Assembly (NCBI GenBank): GCA_903920865.1
Contig: CAIXNN010000089.1
Location: 1-39,948 of the forward strand
DNA from: an uncultured Actinomycetes bacterium
GTDB lineage: Bacteria; Actinomycetota; Actinomycetes; UBA12327
Direction of reading: 5' to 3'
Length of the DNA: 39,948 nucleotides
The translations under genes were made by a program, and so were the position numbers. The number at the start of each line of letters is the position of its first letter. Position 1 is the first letter of the stretch. Shown here in pieces: positions 17,416-25,120 of the stretch. Under the pieces are notes generated by a model, which saw only the letters and a list, made by a program, of their open reading frames with translations, had not been told where the DNA came from and ran no database searches.

Positions 17416-18525
17416 GTGCCAGCGATTCATGTACTCCTTGCAGGTGGAGGAACCGCAGGACACGTTGAACCTGCACTAGCCACAGCTGATGCCTTAGTGG
17501 AGTTAACTCAAAGCCATGGATTTAACTGCGAAATCACCATGCTGGGTACCGCTGATGGATTAGAGGCACGTCTTGTGCCGCAGCGCGGTTATCACCTGGA
17601 ATACATAGAAAAAGTAAGTCTGCCGCGAAAGCCGAGCCTAGATTTTTTGACCCTTGGACCACGTTTGCGCTCGTCGGTGAAAAAAGTTGAGCAAGTGATT
17701 AGTTCTCGCTCCATTGATGTGGTGGTTGGCTTCGGGGGTTACGTCAGCGTTCCTGCCTACCTTGCAGCACGCCAGGCCAAACTTCCTATCGTCATTCATG
17801 AGGCCAATGTTCATCCTGGCTATGCAAACCGGCTTGGTGCTCGCATCTCAGAGCATGTGGCCACCGGCTTGCCGGGAACAAAACTTGCTCATGCTCACGT
17901 GGTGGGGATGCCGTTGCGCAAAGCCATCAGTGAGCTAAATCGTGATGCGATGCGAGCACAGGCCCGCGAATATTTCGGTCTCGATGATCGACCGGTGATC
18001 TTGGCTTTTGGTGGATCCCTTGGGGCCGCGCGCATCACCTCAGCAATGTTGGGAGCTCAGGGTTCCTACGGGTCGGCCGGAATCCAAGTGTTGCTCTCAG
18101 CTGGGGTTAAGGGTTATGCCCAGGCTCGAGCACAAGCCGACAGCGGCGTGGTCAGCGTCGTTGAGTACATCGATCGGATGGATCTGGCCTATTCGGTGGC
18201 TGACCTAGTGGTGGGCCGCTCAGGGGCTATGACCTGCGCCGAAGTTTCAGCCGTTGGACTGCCGTCGGTTTTGGTACCGCTGCCCATCGGCAATGGCGAA
18301 CAAAAATGGAACGCCGAATCTTTGACCACCGCGGGAGCGGCTCTAGTTATTGATGATGCGAGCTTTACCGCTTCGGCAGTTCGTCAACGTATTGTTCCGT
18401 TAATGAAAGATTCCCAGCGAATTGCAACCATGGGCGCAGCGGCTGCAACGTTAGGTCGAAGGCGCGCTGATCAGGTGTTCGCCCGGTTCATTCTCGATGT
18501 AGTCCTACCGGGAGGTGCGGCGTGA
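17416..18525 (+). CDS. murG: Lipid II synthase: UDP-GlcNAc:undecaprenyl-PP-MurNAc-pentapeptide GlcNAc transferase
   Basis: 369 residues from a GTG at 17416. MurG is a GT-B fold enzyme on the inner membrane face that adds GlcNAc to lipid I. The first Gly-rich loop is LLAGGGTAGHVEPALA near the N-terminus. VVGFGGYVSVPAYLAA and IVIHEANVHPGYANRLGA are the acceptor-side motifs, LAFGGSLGAARI is the second Gly loop, and GRSGAMTCAEVSAVGLPSVLVPLP with GNGEQKWNAESL is the UDP-GlcNAc site. The stop overlaps the murC GTG (GTGA). Confidence 0.97.
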   Translation: MPAIHVLLAGGGTAGHVEPALATADALVELTQSHGFNCEITMLGTADGLEARLVPQRGYHLEYIEKVSLPRKPSLDFLTLGPRLRSSVKKVEQVISSRSIDVVVGFGGYVSVPAYLAARQAKLPIVIHEANVHPGYANRLGARISEHVATGLPGTKLAHAHVVGMPLRKAISELNRDAMRAQAREYFGLDDRPVILAFGGSLGAARITSAMLGAQGSYGSAGIQVLLSAGVKGYAQARAQADSGVVSVVEYIDRMDLAYSVADLVVGRSGAMTCAEVSAVGLPSVLVPLPIGNGEQKWNAESLTTAGAALVIDDASFTASAVRQRIVPLMKDSQRIATMGAAAATLGRRRADQVFARFILDVVLPGGAA

Positions 18526-19904
18526 GGCACGTGCACTTCATCGGAATCGGCGGCGCCGGCATGAGCGGAATTGCCCGCATCATGAGAGCTCGTGGGTTCG
18601 AAGTCAGTGGCAGTGACCTGAAGGATGGCCGGGCTTTGACCTCGCTGCGCGCATTAGGAATTGACGTTTTCATCGGCCATGCATCACAAAATGTTGAGGG
18701 CGCAGATGAGGTCGTCATTTCAAGCGCCATTCGCGCAGACAATGTTGAATGCCAAGCCGCTAAATCAGCGGGTATCCCAGTAATTAAGCGCGCCGAGGCA
18801 CTGGCGCAGTTGTTGCAGGGATCGAACTCGGTTGCTGTTGCCGGCACCCATGGCAAAACCACAACCACGTCCTTACTCACAGTTGCTTTGCAACATCTTG
18901 GGGTTGATCCCTCATTTGCCATCGGTGGTGACCTGAATGAATCGGGCGCCAATGCTCACAATGGAAGCGGCGAACACTTCATCGCTGAGGCAGACGAAAG
19001 CGATGGGTCATTTCTTCTGCTTTCTCCTACGAACGCCATCGTGACCAATATTGAGCTTGATCACCTTGACTTCTATCAATCACAAGAACAGGTTGATCAG
19101 GCATTCCTTGATTTTGCAAAGGCAATTCCATCTGATGGTTTCGCCGTGGTCTGCGCCGATGATGCCGGTGGTCAGCGTCTGATTGACACGGCTAAAACTG
19201 CTGGTGTAAACGTTGTTACCTACGGCCAAAGTCCGGACTGCGATCTGCGGATCTCGGCAGAGATACTTTCGGGTAGAACGTGCAGTTTTGAAGCCAGTTG
19301 GCATGGTATTCGCATTGGCGGGGTGAACTTGCAAATTCCTGGCCACCACAACGTGCTCAACGCAGGTGCAGCCTTGGCCGCTGGCTTGTCTTTGGGCCTT
19401 CCCGCCGCAGGACTGATTGAAGGATTGGGCACCTTTACCGGAACCCGTCGACGGTTTGAGCCAAAGGGTGCGGCCGCTGGGGTCAGCATTTTTGACGACT
19501 ACGCCCATCACCCCACGGAGATCACGGCAACGCTGTTAGCCGCTCGCGATGTGGTCAAATCCGGTCGCCTGGTGGTGGCCTTCCAGCCGCACCGCTATTC
19601 CAGAACAGCGGCGCTGATGGATGAGTTCGGCGCGGCCCTAGCTGTGGCTGATGCACTCGTTGTGATGGAGGTCTATGCCGCCGGTGAGGACCCTATTCCC
19701 GGCGCTGGTGGTTCTGCCGTGGCCGATGCAGCACGCAAACACGGCGCTGCGGATGTGAACTTCGTTGGATCGTGGAGTGCGGTTGCGCCAACACTGGTTG
19801 ACCTAGTCCAGCCGGGCGATGTCGTGATGACCTTAGGTGCGGGGGACATCACCTTGATCGGGCCAGAGGTTCTTGCCGGCCTAACAGCTCGAGCCAGCCA
19901 GTGA
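18522..19904 (+). CDS. murC: UDP-N-acetylmuramate:L-alanine ligase
   Basis: 460 residues from a GTG overlapping the murG stop. MurC adds the first residue, L-Ala, to UDP-MurNAc. HFIGIGGAGMSGIARIM at the N-terminus binds the uridine nucleotide and VAGTHGKTTTTSLL (about 106-119) binds ATP. EADESDGSFL, NIELDHLDFY and FDDYAHHPTEI with FQPHRYSRTAALMDEFG complete the set. Its position late in the cluster, after murG and before ftsQ, is the normal actinobacterial order. The stop overlaps the ftsQ GTG. Confidence 0.97.
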   Translation: MRHVHFIGIGGAGMSGIARIMRARGFEVSGSDLKDGRALTSLRALGIDVFIGHASQNVEGADEVVISSAIRADNVECQAAKSAGIPVIKRAEALAQLLQGSNSVAVAGTHGKTTTTSLLTVALQHLGVDPSFAIGGDLNESGANAHNGSGEHFIAEADESDGSFLLLSPTNAIVTNIELDHLDFYQSQEQVDQAFLDFAKAIPSDGFAVVCADDAGGQRLIDTAKTAGVNVVTYGQSPDCDLRISAEILSGRTCSFEASWHGIRIGGVNLQIPGHHNVLNAGAALAAGLSLGLPAAGLIEGLGTFTGTRRRFEPKGAAAGVSIFDDYAHHPTEITATLLAARDVVKSGRLVVAFQPHRYSRTAALMDEFGAALAVADALVVMEVYAAGEDPIPGAGGSAVADAARKHGAADVNFVGSWSAVAPTLVDLVQPGDVVMTLGAGDITLIGPEVLAGLTARASQ

Positions 19905-20587
19905 AGAAGACAACAGTTGCTGGCTTGATTCTGGCCGGACTGGGCGGATTGGGCATATTTCTTGTCATTAACTTCACCGGGGTATTCAGCGTTTCTGATG
20001 TAAGGGTTTCAGGGACAAACTCAGTGACCGCGCAACGCATTAGGGACGTGGCCGATGTTCGGCTTGGGCAGACCCTGGCCCGCGTTGATGTTGTGGCCAT
20101 TACCTCAGCGATCAATGAATCAGTTCCTGACGTGACCGCAGTGTCAGTTCAGCGTCGGTGGCCCCACACCGTGCAGATCAGTGTTCGTGATCGAACAGTG
20201 GCAGCCAATGTCACCACCGGTGGAAAGATTCGCCGGGCCGATGCTGATGGAGTGATTTTCGGTTCGGTCAATCGCCCCAAGAAGGGGGCCACGAAGGTTG
20301 TCCTGATCCCATCTTTTGACGCGCAGAGCACATCCGCGCGCCAGAGCGCCATCGTGGATTGCCTCACCGTGTATCGAGCGCTGCCCTCCAAGGTGCGGAA
20401 AGCCATTTCGCGAGTGGAATATCGCAGCGGGGAGAACATCACACTGGTACTGACCTCGGGTAAAACCATTCGATGGGGCAGTGCAGTCGATTCGGCTCGC
20501 AAGGCACAAGTTTTGTCCGTCTTGCTCGGGCGTCGAGCAAGTGTTTATGACGTGAGTTCACCCGATCTTCCAGTGACTAAGGGGTAG
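19901..20587 (+). CDS. ftsQ: Cell division protein FtsQ
   Basis: 228 residues. A very short cytoplasmic N-terminus (MKKTT) is followed by one membrane segment (about 6-26) and a POTRA domain (about 29-98; FSVSDVRVSGTNSVTAQRIRDVA split at its strands, ending VQRRWPHTVQISVRDR). The FtsQ/DivIB beta domain follows, with GVIFG, VEYRSGENITLVLTSGKTIRWG and KAQVLSVLL. FtsQ links early and late division proteins through FtsL and DivIC. The GTG start overlaps murC. In most actinobacteria ftsZ follows directly, but here a hydrolase gene begins four bases after the stop. Confidence 0.95.
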   Translation: MKKTTVAGLILAGLGGLGIFLVINFTGVFSVSDVRVSGTNSVTAQRIRDVADVRLGQTLARVDVVAITSAINESVPDVTAVSVQRRWPHTVQISVRDRTVAANVTTGGKIRRADADGVIFGSVNRPKKGATKVVLIPSFDAQSTSARQSAIVDCLTVYRALPSKVRKAISRVEYRSGENITLVLTSGKTIRWGSAVDSARKAQVLSVLLGRRASVYDVSSPDLPVTKG

Positions 20588-20591
20588 TTGC

Positions 20592-21374
20592 GTGCAAACA
20601 TCTGAGGTACTTAATTTCACCGCGCGCAATGCCGCTCTTGGTCTGAACCTTCCCGATGTTCCCATCACGATTGATTCACCCCAAGAACCCATTGGTTGTG
20701 TTGTGCTCTTCCACGGCTTTGGCCGCAAACCCGATGCGTTAGATGAGCTCACGACGACGCTGATTGATGCGGGCATGTGGGTGGTGCGTCCGTACTTGAA
20801 GTCACGGGCTAAGGGCGGTCTCAATGACCGCGACCTGATGCGCGCCGTAGGCGATGAAGTACAGGGCCTGAAACCAGCTGATCTCCCTGTAGTGGTCATG
20901 GGGCATTCAGCTGGGGGAGCTGTGGCGATGGTGGTGGCAAAAGAAATGATTGAGCGAGCCCAGCCGGTGGTAGGAGTTTTGCTGATAGATGCCAACGGAA
21001 GTATTGAAAACATCATGCAACCAGGATTTGATGCACTCAGTGAACGCGGAATTCCGGTACGTACGGTGGCTGCCTCAGCTGGTCGCTGCAATGGAAAAGC
21101 AGCCACTGCTCGGTGGTTGATGGAGCAGTCTCAACCCTTCGCCGGCATTCAATTGACCACCGGGCGACACTGTGATGTGGAGGGGACGAAATCAGATCTG
21201 ACCTGTCGACTGCTGTGTGGTGGAGTTCCGGATCCAACGAATGCCGCCATCATTCGCACCCTTGCAGTGGGCTGGTCTCGTGCGTGGCTCACGCGTAAGT
21301 CTGAACCTGAGATTGAACCTGGCGGGAAGCGTTTGAGCATCTGGGAAGACTTGAGGGTTGTGAAAGTTTTATAG
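20592..21374 (+). CDS. Alpha/beta hydrolase inserted between ftsQ and ftsZ
   Basis: 260 residues from a GTG at 20592, with AAGGGG about eight bases upstream. CVVLFHGFGRKPDAL (36-50) contains the oxyanion strand and HGFG, and VVVMGHSAGGAVAM (100-113) is the nucleophile elbow with S106. The candidate catalytic His is H193 in TTGRHCDVEGTKSD; the acidic residue is less clear (D133 in LLIDANGS is one candidate). HCDVEG followed by CRLLCGG resembles the chlorophyllase/PET-hydrolase-like branch of the superfamily, which acts on esters. No signal peptide or membrane segment is visible, so it is probably cytoplasmic. It is tightly linked to ftsQ and likely co-transcribed with murC-ftsQ. A role in cell-wall or lipid metabolism is inference only; the substrate is unknown. 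Confidence 0.85.
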   Translation: MQTSEVLNFTARNAALGLNLPDVPITIDSPQEPIGCVVLFHGFGRKPDALDELTTTLIDAGMWVVRPYLKSRAKGGLNDRDLMRAVGDEVQGLKPADLPVVVMGHSAGGAVAMVVAKEMIERAQPVVGVLLIDANGSIENIMQPGFDALSERGIPVRTVAASAGRCNGKAATARWLMEQSQPFAGIQLTTGRHCDVEGTKSDLTCRLLCGGVPDPTNAAIIRTLAVGWSRAWLTRKSEPEIEPGGKRLSIWEDLRVVKVL

Positions 21375-21391
21375 TTATTTTTCAGGTCGGG

Positions 21392-21421
21392 TTGAACCTG
21401 CTTATGCCTTACGTCTAAAGT
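21392..21421 (+). promoter_or_regulatory. Putative ftsZ promoter
   Basis: TTGAAC (21392-21397), an 18-base spacer and TAAAGT (21416-21421) lie in the 151-base gap before ftsZ. The -10 element is the same as in the mraZ promoter. A start near 21428 gives a leader of about 98 bases. A 5-bp hairpin CAGGT/ACCTG (21383-21400) overlaps the -35. Confidence 0.45.
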
Positions 21422-21449
21422 CCGTGCACGTCGAGTTGACGTAACTTTG

Positions 21450-21466
21450 ACCCTTAACTTGAGGGT
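21450..21466 (+). promoter_or_regulatory. Near-perfect palindrome in the ftsZ leader
   Basis: ACCCTTAA-C-TTGAGGGT is an inverted repeat centred on 21458 with a single G-T position. It could be an operator. TTGACC at 21447 and TTGACG at 21436 beside it could be -35 elements of a second promoter, but no well-spaced -10 was found. Confidence 0.35.
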
Positions 21467-21525
21467 TAGGGTCCGTTTGTATCTGCCCTCGAAACATGAT
21501 CGAGACTTCACGAAAGGCGTGCGCT

Positions 21526-22677
21526 GTGGCAGCTCCGCAGAATTACATGGCTCTTATCAAGGTAGTTGGAATTGGTGGTGGTGGTGTTAACGCCATCAAC
21601 CGCATGATCGATGTCGGTCTTAAGGGCGTTGAGTTCATCGCTATTAACACCGACGCACAAGCTCTGTTGATGAGTGATGCTGATGTCAAGCTCGACATCG
21701 GTCGCGACATCACCAAGGGTCTTGGTGCTGGCGCCGATCCTGAAGTTGGTCGCAAGGCCGCTGAAGAAGCACGCGAAGAAATCGAAGAAGTACTCAAGGG
21801 TGCTGACATGGTCTTCGTTACCGCTGGTGAAGGTGGCGGAACCGGAACTGGTGGAGCACCCGTTGTGGCCTCCATCGCGCGTAGCCTTGGTGCACTGACC
21901 GTCGGTGTTGTCACTCGTCCGTTCACCTTTGAAGGTCGTCGTCGTCAAGTTCACGCTGAGACCGGTGTTGAGGAATTGCGCGACGAAGTTGACACCTTGA
22001 TCGTTATTCCAAACGACCGCTTGCTGCACATCAGCAACCGCGACATTTCGCTGGTTGAAGCATTCAAAGAGGCAGACAATGTTTTGCTCTCCGGCGTTCA
22101 GGGCATCACCGACCTGATTACCACTCCTGGCCTGATCAACCTTGACTTCGCTGACGTTAAGTCCGTGATGTTGGGCGCTGGCTCAGCCTTGATGGGTATC
22201 GGATCGGCTCGCGGACAAAACCGCGCCAGCGAAGCTGCTGAAGCTGCTATCTCGAACCCCTTGTTGGAAGCTTCCATCGAGGGCGCCCGTGGCGTGCTTC
22301 TTTCCTTCTCTGGTGGCTCCGATGTCGGAATGCATGAAATCCGTGAAGCCGCTGAACTGGTTCGCGAAGCAGCCCACAACGACGCCAACATCATCGTCGG
22401 CGCAGTCATTGATGACTCGCTGGGTGATGAGGTTCGCGTGACCGTTATCGCTGCTGGATTCGATGGTGGACGTCCGTTGCCTCGGACCACTCCGGTTGCC
22501 CGCACTGCCCGCACTTCAGCAGCGCCGGCTACCAGTTCAACTGGTGTCACCTACGACGATGCTCCTAACACATCTTCGGACTCAGGTTCATCATCAGAAT
22601 CGTTGCCGCCCAAGAAGGTCGTGGCCTTTGACGACTTTGACGACGACCTGGACATTCCAGACTGGTTGAAGTCCTAA
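21526..22677 (+). CDS. ftsZ: Cell division GTPase FtsZ
   Basis: 383 residues from the GTG at 21526, chosen because it gives [20 protein letters not shown], the usual actinobacterial N-terminus, and AAAGG lies eight bases upstream; an ATG at 21496 would add ten unrelated residues. FtsZ polymerises with GTP into the Z ring that positions septal wall synthesis. The tubulin signature GGGTGTG is at 103-109, NTDAQAL at 41-47, and the synergy loop is in the second domain. A Ser/Thr/Ala/Pro linker (about 325-365) leads to the conserved tail [11 protein letters not shown] (373-383), which binds SepF and other partners. No ftsA is present; SepF (24174) is the likely membrane anchor. Confidence 0.98.
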   Translation: MAAPQNYMALIKVVGIGGGGVNAINRMIDVGLKGVEFIAINTDAQALLMSDADVKLDIGRDITKGLGAGADPEVGRKAAEEAREEIEEVLKGADMVFVTAGEGGGTGTGGAPVVASIARSLGALTVGVVTRPFTFEGRRRQVHAETGVEELRDEVDTLIVIPNDRLLHISNRDISLVEAFKEADNVLLSGVQGITDLITTPGLINLDFADVKSVMLGAGSALMGIGSARGQNRASEAAEAAISNPLLEASIEGARGVLLSFSGGSDVGMHEIREAAELVREAAHNDANIIVGAVIDDSLGDEVRVTVIAAGFDGGRPLPRTTPVARTARTSAAPATSSTGVTYDDAPNTSSDSGSSSESLPPKKVVAFDDFDDDLDIPDWLKS

Positions 22678-22705
22678 CTCGTCGATGTAGCCACAGTTCA
22701 AGCGA

Positions 22706-22763
22706 ACAAAAGATCGTGCGCCCCTGGGAAGTTCTGACTCAGGACAAGCGCACGATCTTTTGT
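22706..22763. terminator. 16-bp perfect inverted repeat after ftsZ, overlapping the pgeF start
   Basis: The left arm 22706-22721 (ACAAAAGATCGTGCGC) and the right arm 22748-22763 are exact reverse complements, with 26 bases between and an inner CCTG/CAGG pairing (22723-22726 with 22740-22743). The arms end in AAAA and TTTT, like a terminator working on either strand. The pgeF GTG (22716-22718) lies inside the left arm, so the hairpin could also mask translation. Confidence 0.7.
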
Positions 22764-23369
22764 ATTGATAGACGAGCAGGCGATGACCCTGACTTGTCGC
22801 AGCTTCTGCCCGGAATTGCTCCGATTCAACGAATGCATCAGGTGCACGGTTGCTCGATTCGACAGGTCATGCCGGACAGTGATCCGGCGATCACGCAGTC
22901 AGCCGATGCAATGGTTGCCACCGGGGGAGCAGTTTCATTGCTCGTGCGTACCGCCGATTGCGTTCCTGTTGTGTTGTGGGACCACGATCTGCCGCTGACA
23001 GCGGTGATTCATGCCGGCTGGAAGGGTTTTGTCGCCGGAGTAGTGCCGGCCACGATCGAATCCTTGGTCGCTGCCGGGGCATCCAACCTGCGAGCCTGGG
23101 TGGGTCCAAGTATTTGCGGTGCCTGTTATCCCGTCGGAATTGATGTTCAAGCTCAGGTGGTAGCCGTCTGCGCTGCCACCCAATCAGTCACTGACCACGG
23201 GGAGCCATCGGTCAGCATTGCTCTTGGCGTGATTGACCAGCTACAGCAATCGCAGGTAGCTGTGGTGGGACACGATGCGCGTTGTACGTTGCAAACCCAA
23301 GAGTTGTACTCGGCCCGCGGCGGGGATCAGGTCCAGCGCATTCAGATTGTGGTGGCCTTTGATGGGTAA
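22716..23369 (+). CDS. pgeF: PgeF/YfiH family (LACC1-like, multicopper polyphenol oxidase domain) protein
   Basis: 217 residues from a GTG at 22716. No ATG, GTG or TTG lies further upstream before an in-frame stop at 22638. The metal site is complete: H44 in HQVHG, C82 in RTADCVPVVL and H99 in AVIHAGWKGF; WVGPSICGACYPVG follows. Members act on purine nucleosides, or clear misincorporated L-Ser from the wall precursor (PgeF in E. coli). Relative to the roughly 243-residue family, about 25-30 N-terminal residues are missing, including the usual arginine/GGVS segment, so the protein may be altered or start in an unusual way. The start codon is buried in a 16-bp hairpin and has no clear ribosome site. 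The gene overlaps yggS by eight bases. Confidence 0.85.
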   Translation: MRPWEVLTQDKRTIFCIDRRAGDDPDLSQLLPGIAPIQRMHQVHGCSIRQVMPDSDPAITQSADAMVATGGAVSLLVRTADCVPVVLWDHDLPLTAVIHAGWKGFVAGVVPATIESLVAAGASNLRAWVGPSICGACYPVGIDVQAQVVAVCAATQSVTDHGEPSVSIALGVIDQLQQSQVAVVGHDARCTLQTQELYSARGGDQVQRIQIVVAFDG

Positions 23370-24096
23370 GCCCTTGACCGGTGACCAAGCGCAGACGCAT
23401 CGGCGAGAGCAGATTCGCCAAGGTATGCACGAAATTCAACAACGCATTGATGCTGCTTGTGCTTTGGTCGGGCGAGATTCCAGTGAGGTCACCACCATCG
23501 TTGTCACTAAGACCTACCCAGCATCGGATGTTTCATTGCTCCATGAACTTGGCGTGCGGGATGTAGGCGAGAACCGTGACCAGGAGGCAAGCACTAAGCA
23601 AGCTGGCCTGACTGATCTGGCCCTTACCTGGCATTGCATTGGGCAAGTGCAAACTAATAAGGCCAAGTCCATTGCTGCCTGGGCCGATGTGGTGCATTCG
23701 GTGGATCGCCCCGATTTGGTAAAGGCCTTTTCACGTGTTGCTTCTATGCGTCAAGCCTGGCTCAATCATTCTCAAAAGCTCAAGGTCCTCATCCAGGTCA
23801 GTCTGGACGCTGACCCAGATCGGGGAGGCTGCCGGCGGGATCAGGTGCTTGGCCTTGCAGATGCCATCGCGGCCACCCAGACCTTGGATCTGAAGGGAGT
23901 AATGGCCGTTGCCCCATTGGGCATGGACCCGAAACGAGCCTTTGCCGACCTCCAGCAGATCAGCTTTGACCTAGCTGGCCAGTACCCCAACGCCGCCTGG
24001 ATCTCAGCTGGGATGACCGGTGACTTCGAAGCAGCCATCACAGCCGGTGCGACACACGTGCGCATCGGGAGCGCGATCCTCGGGAACCGTGCGTAG
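23362..24096 (+). CDS. yggS: YggS family pyridoxal-phosphate homeostasis protein
   Basis: 244 residues from the ATG at 23362, which overlaps the end of pgeF; a longer frame to 23275 runs inside pgeF and carries no family sequence. YggS/PLPBP binds PLP without known catalysis and balances vitamin B6 and amino acid pools. The PLP lysine is K50 in IVVTKTYPASD. Other family pieces are GVRDVGENRDQE (usually GENYVQE), TWHCIGQVQTNKAK (usually WHFIGxLQxNK), VDPDRGGC-like VSLDADPDRGGC, GVMAVAPLG and ISAGMTGDFEAAITAGATHVRIGSAI split over two stretches. The order ftsZ-pgeF-yggS-sepF is standard in Actinobacteria. Confidence 0.95.
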   Translation: MGKPLTGDQAQTHRREQIRQGMHEIQQRIDAACALVGRDSSEVTTIVVTKTYPASDVSLLHELGVRDVGENRDQEASTKQAGLTDLALTWHCIGQVQTNKAKSIAAWADVVHSVDRPDLVKAFSRVASMRQAWLNHSQKLKVLIQVSLDADPDRGGCRRDQVLGLADAIAATQTLDLKGVMAVAPLGMDPKRAFADLQQISFDLAGQYPNAAWISAGMTGDFEAAITAGATHVRIGSAILGNRA

Positions 24097-24173
24097 GTCG
24101 GGTAGGTTCAGGAGCGATAGATCCGTGGTCGTCACGGACCAAAACGTCTACGTCGAGTATGAGGAGCGCCCCA

Positions 24174-24668
24174 ATGCCCGGTGCCATGCGCAAGATGGCG
24201 GTTTACCTAGGTCTGGTTGAAGAGGGCGAGGACCAGTACGACGAGTATTCGCAAAGCGATGCGTCGATGGACCAGTACGAGCGTGCGGTGGTCGCGCAGC
24301 GTCCAGCACCGCGACCGACCTCTCGTGCAACCGGTGACTATGAGCCATCTGTTGTTCCCGCCTCACGTCCCACTCCTGCTGTCATCGATACCGGTCGCAT
24401 CACGACGATGGTTCCGCGCACCTATAACGATGCACGTGGAATCGGACTGGAATACCGTGAAGGTACGCCAGTGATCATGAATCTGACCGAGATGGACGAT
24501 GCAGATTGCAAGCGCTTGGTTGACTTTGCGGCAGGACTTGTTTTCGCCCAGCGTGGTGCCATTCAACGCATCACTAACAAGGTGTTCTTGTTGTCGCCAG
24601 CAAATGTTGACGTGACCGAGCAAGCCCGAGCCGAATTTGCTCAAGGCGGATTCTTTAACCAGTCGTAA
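24174..24668 (+). CDS. sepF: Cell division protein SepF
   Basis: 164 residues from the ATG at 24174, with GAGGAG seven bases upstream. MPGAMRKMAVYLGLVEEGE is the amphipathic membrane-binding N-terminus of actinobacterial SepF. An acidic, Pro-rich linker (about 17-72) leads to the SepF domain (about 75-150): ITTMVPRTYNDAR, PVIMNLTEMDDADCKRLVDFAAGL, then QRITNKVFLLSPANVDV. SepF tethers FtsZ to the membrane, and in Actinobacteria, which lack FtsA, it is the main anchor. The 77-base gap before it contains a small TCCGTG/CACGGA hairpin (24122-24138). Confidence 0.96.
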   Translation: MPGAMRKMAVYLGLVEEGEDQYDEYSQSDASMDQYERAVVAQRPAPRPTSRATGDYEPSVVPASRPTPAVIDTGRITTMVPRTYNDARGIGLEYREGTPVIMNLTEMDDADCKRLVDFAAGLVFAQRGAIQRITNKVFLLSPANVDVTEQARAEFAQGGFFNQS

Positions 24669-24720
24669 TTGGGGCGAAGTGGGTTCACCAACGCGCCTGA
24701 ATCTGTAAGGAGGAACGCGC

Positions 24721-25005
24721 GTGAGTGCCATCGGACAGATCCTCTATTTCATTCTCTTTGTCTTTTCCCTTCTTTTAATTTCGCGCGTGGTTTTTGACTA
24801 TGTCCGCATGTTCGCGCGGGACTGGCGACCCACCGGCGTCGTGCTCCTGATGCTGGAGGGCATCTATTCGGTCACTGATCCGCCGGTGCGGGCCCTGCGG
24901 CGCGTGATCCCACCGCTGCGCATTGGTGGAGTGGCCTTGGATCTGTCAGTTCTCGCGCTCTTTTTAATTCTGGCGATTTTGATGCGCCTGGTGGTTTTCA
25001 TCTAA
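24721..25005 (+). CDS. yggT: YggT family membrane protein
   Basis: 94 residues from a GTG at 24721 with an excellent AAGGAGG seven bases upstream. Two hydrophobic stretches (about 4-27, LYFILFVFSLLLISRVVF, and about 70-94, ALDLSVLALFLILAILMRL) flank a loop with GIYSVTDPPVRALRRVIPPLRIGG split around the conserved DPP-RxxRRxIPP pattern. This is the YggT family, small integral membrane proteins of unsettled role, often between sepF and divIVA in Gram-positives and thought to help membrane or division functions. Confidence 0.93.
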   Translation: MSAIGQILYFILFVFSLLLISRVVFDYVRMFARDWRPTGVVLLMLEGIYSVTDPPVRALRRVIPPLRIGGVALDLSVLALFLILAILMRLVVFI

Positions 25006-25120
25006 TCAGGCACTATGCGCTTGGTGGGTGGGTCCACAGGGGCTAGCGCGCTCTATGGGGCGACCGGCTACGATTGTCAATCTTGACGCCTAATTTCCCC
25101 AACGGCTCAGAGGTGACCAC

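Noticed and set aside
21496-21525. ATG start of ftsZ ten codons upstream
   Set aside because: MAAPQNY from the GTG at 21526 is the family N-terminus and has its own AAAGG.
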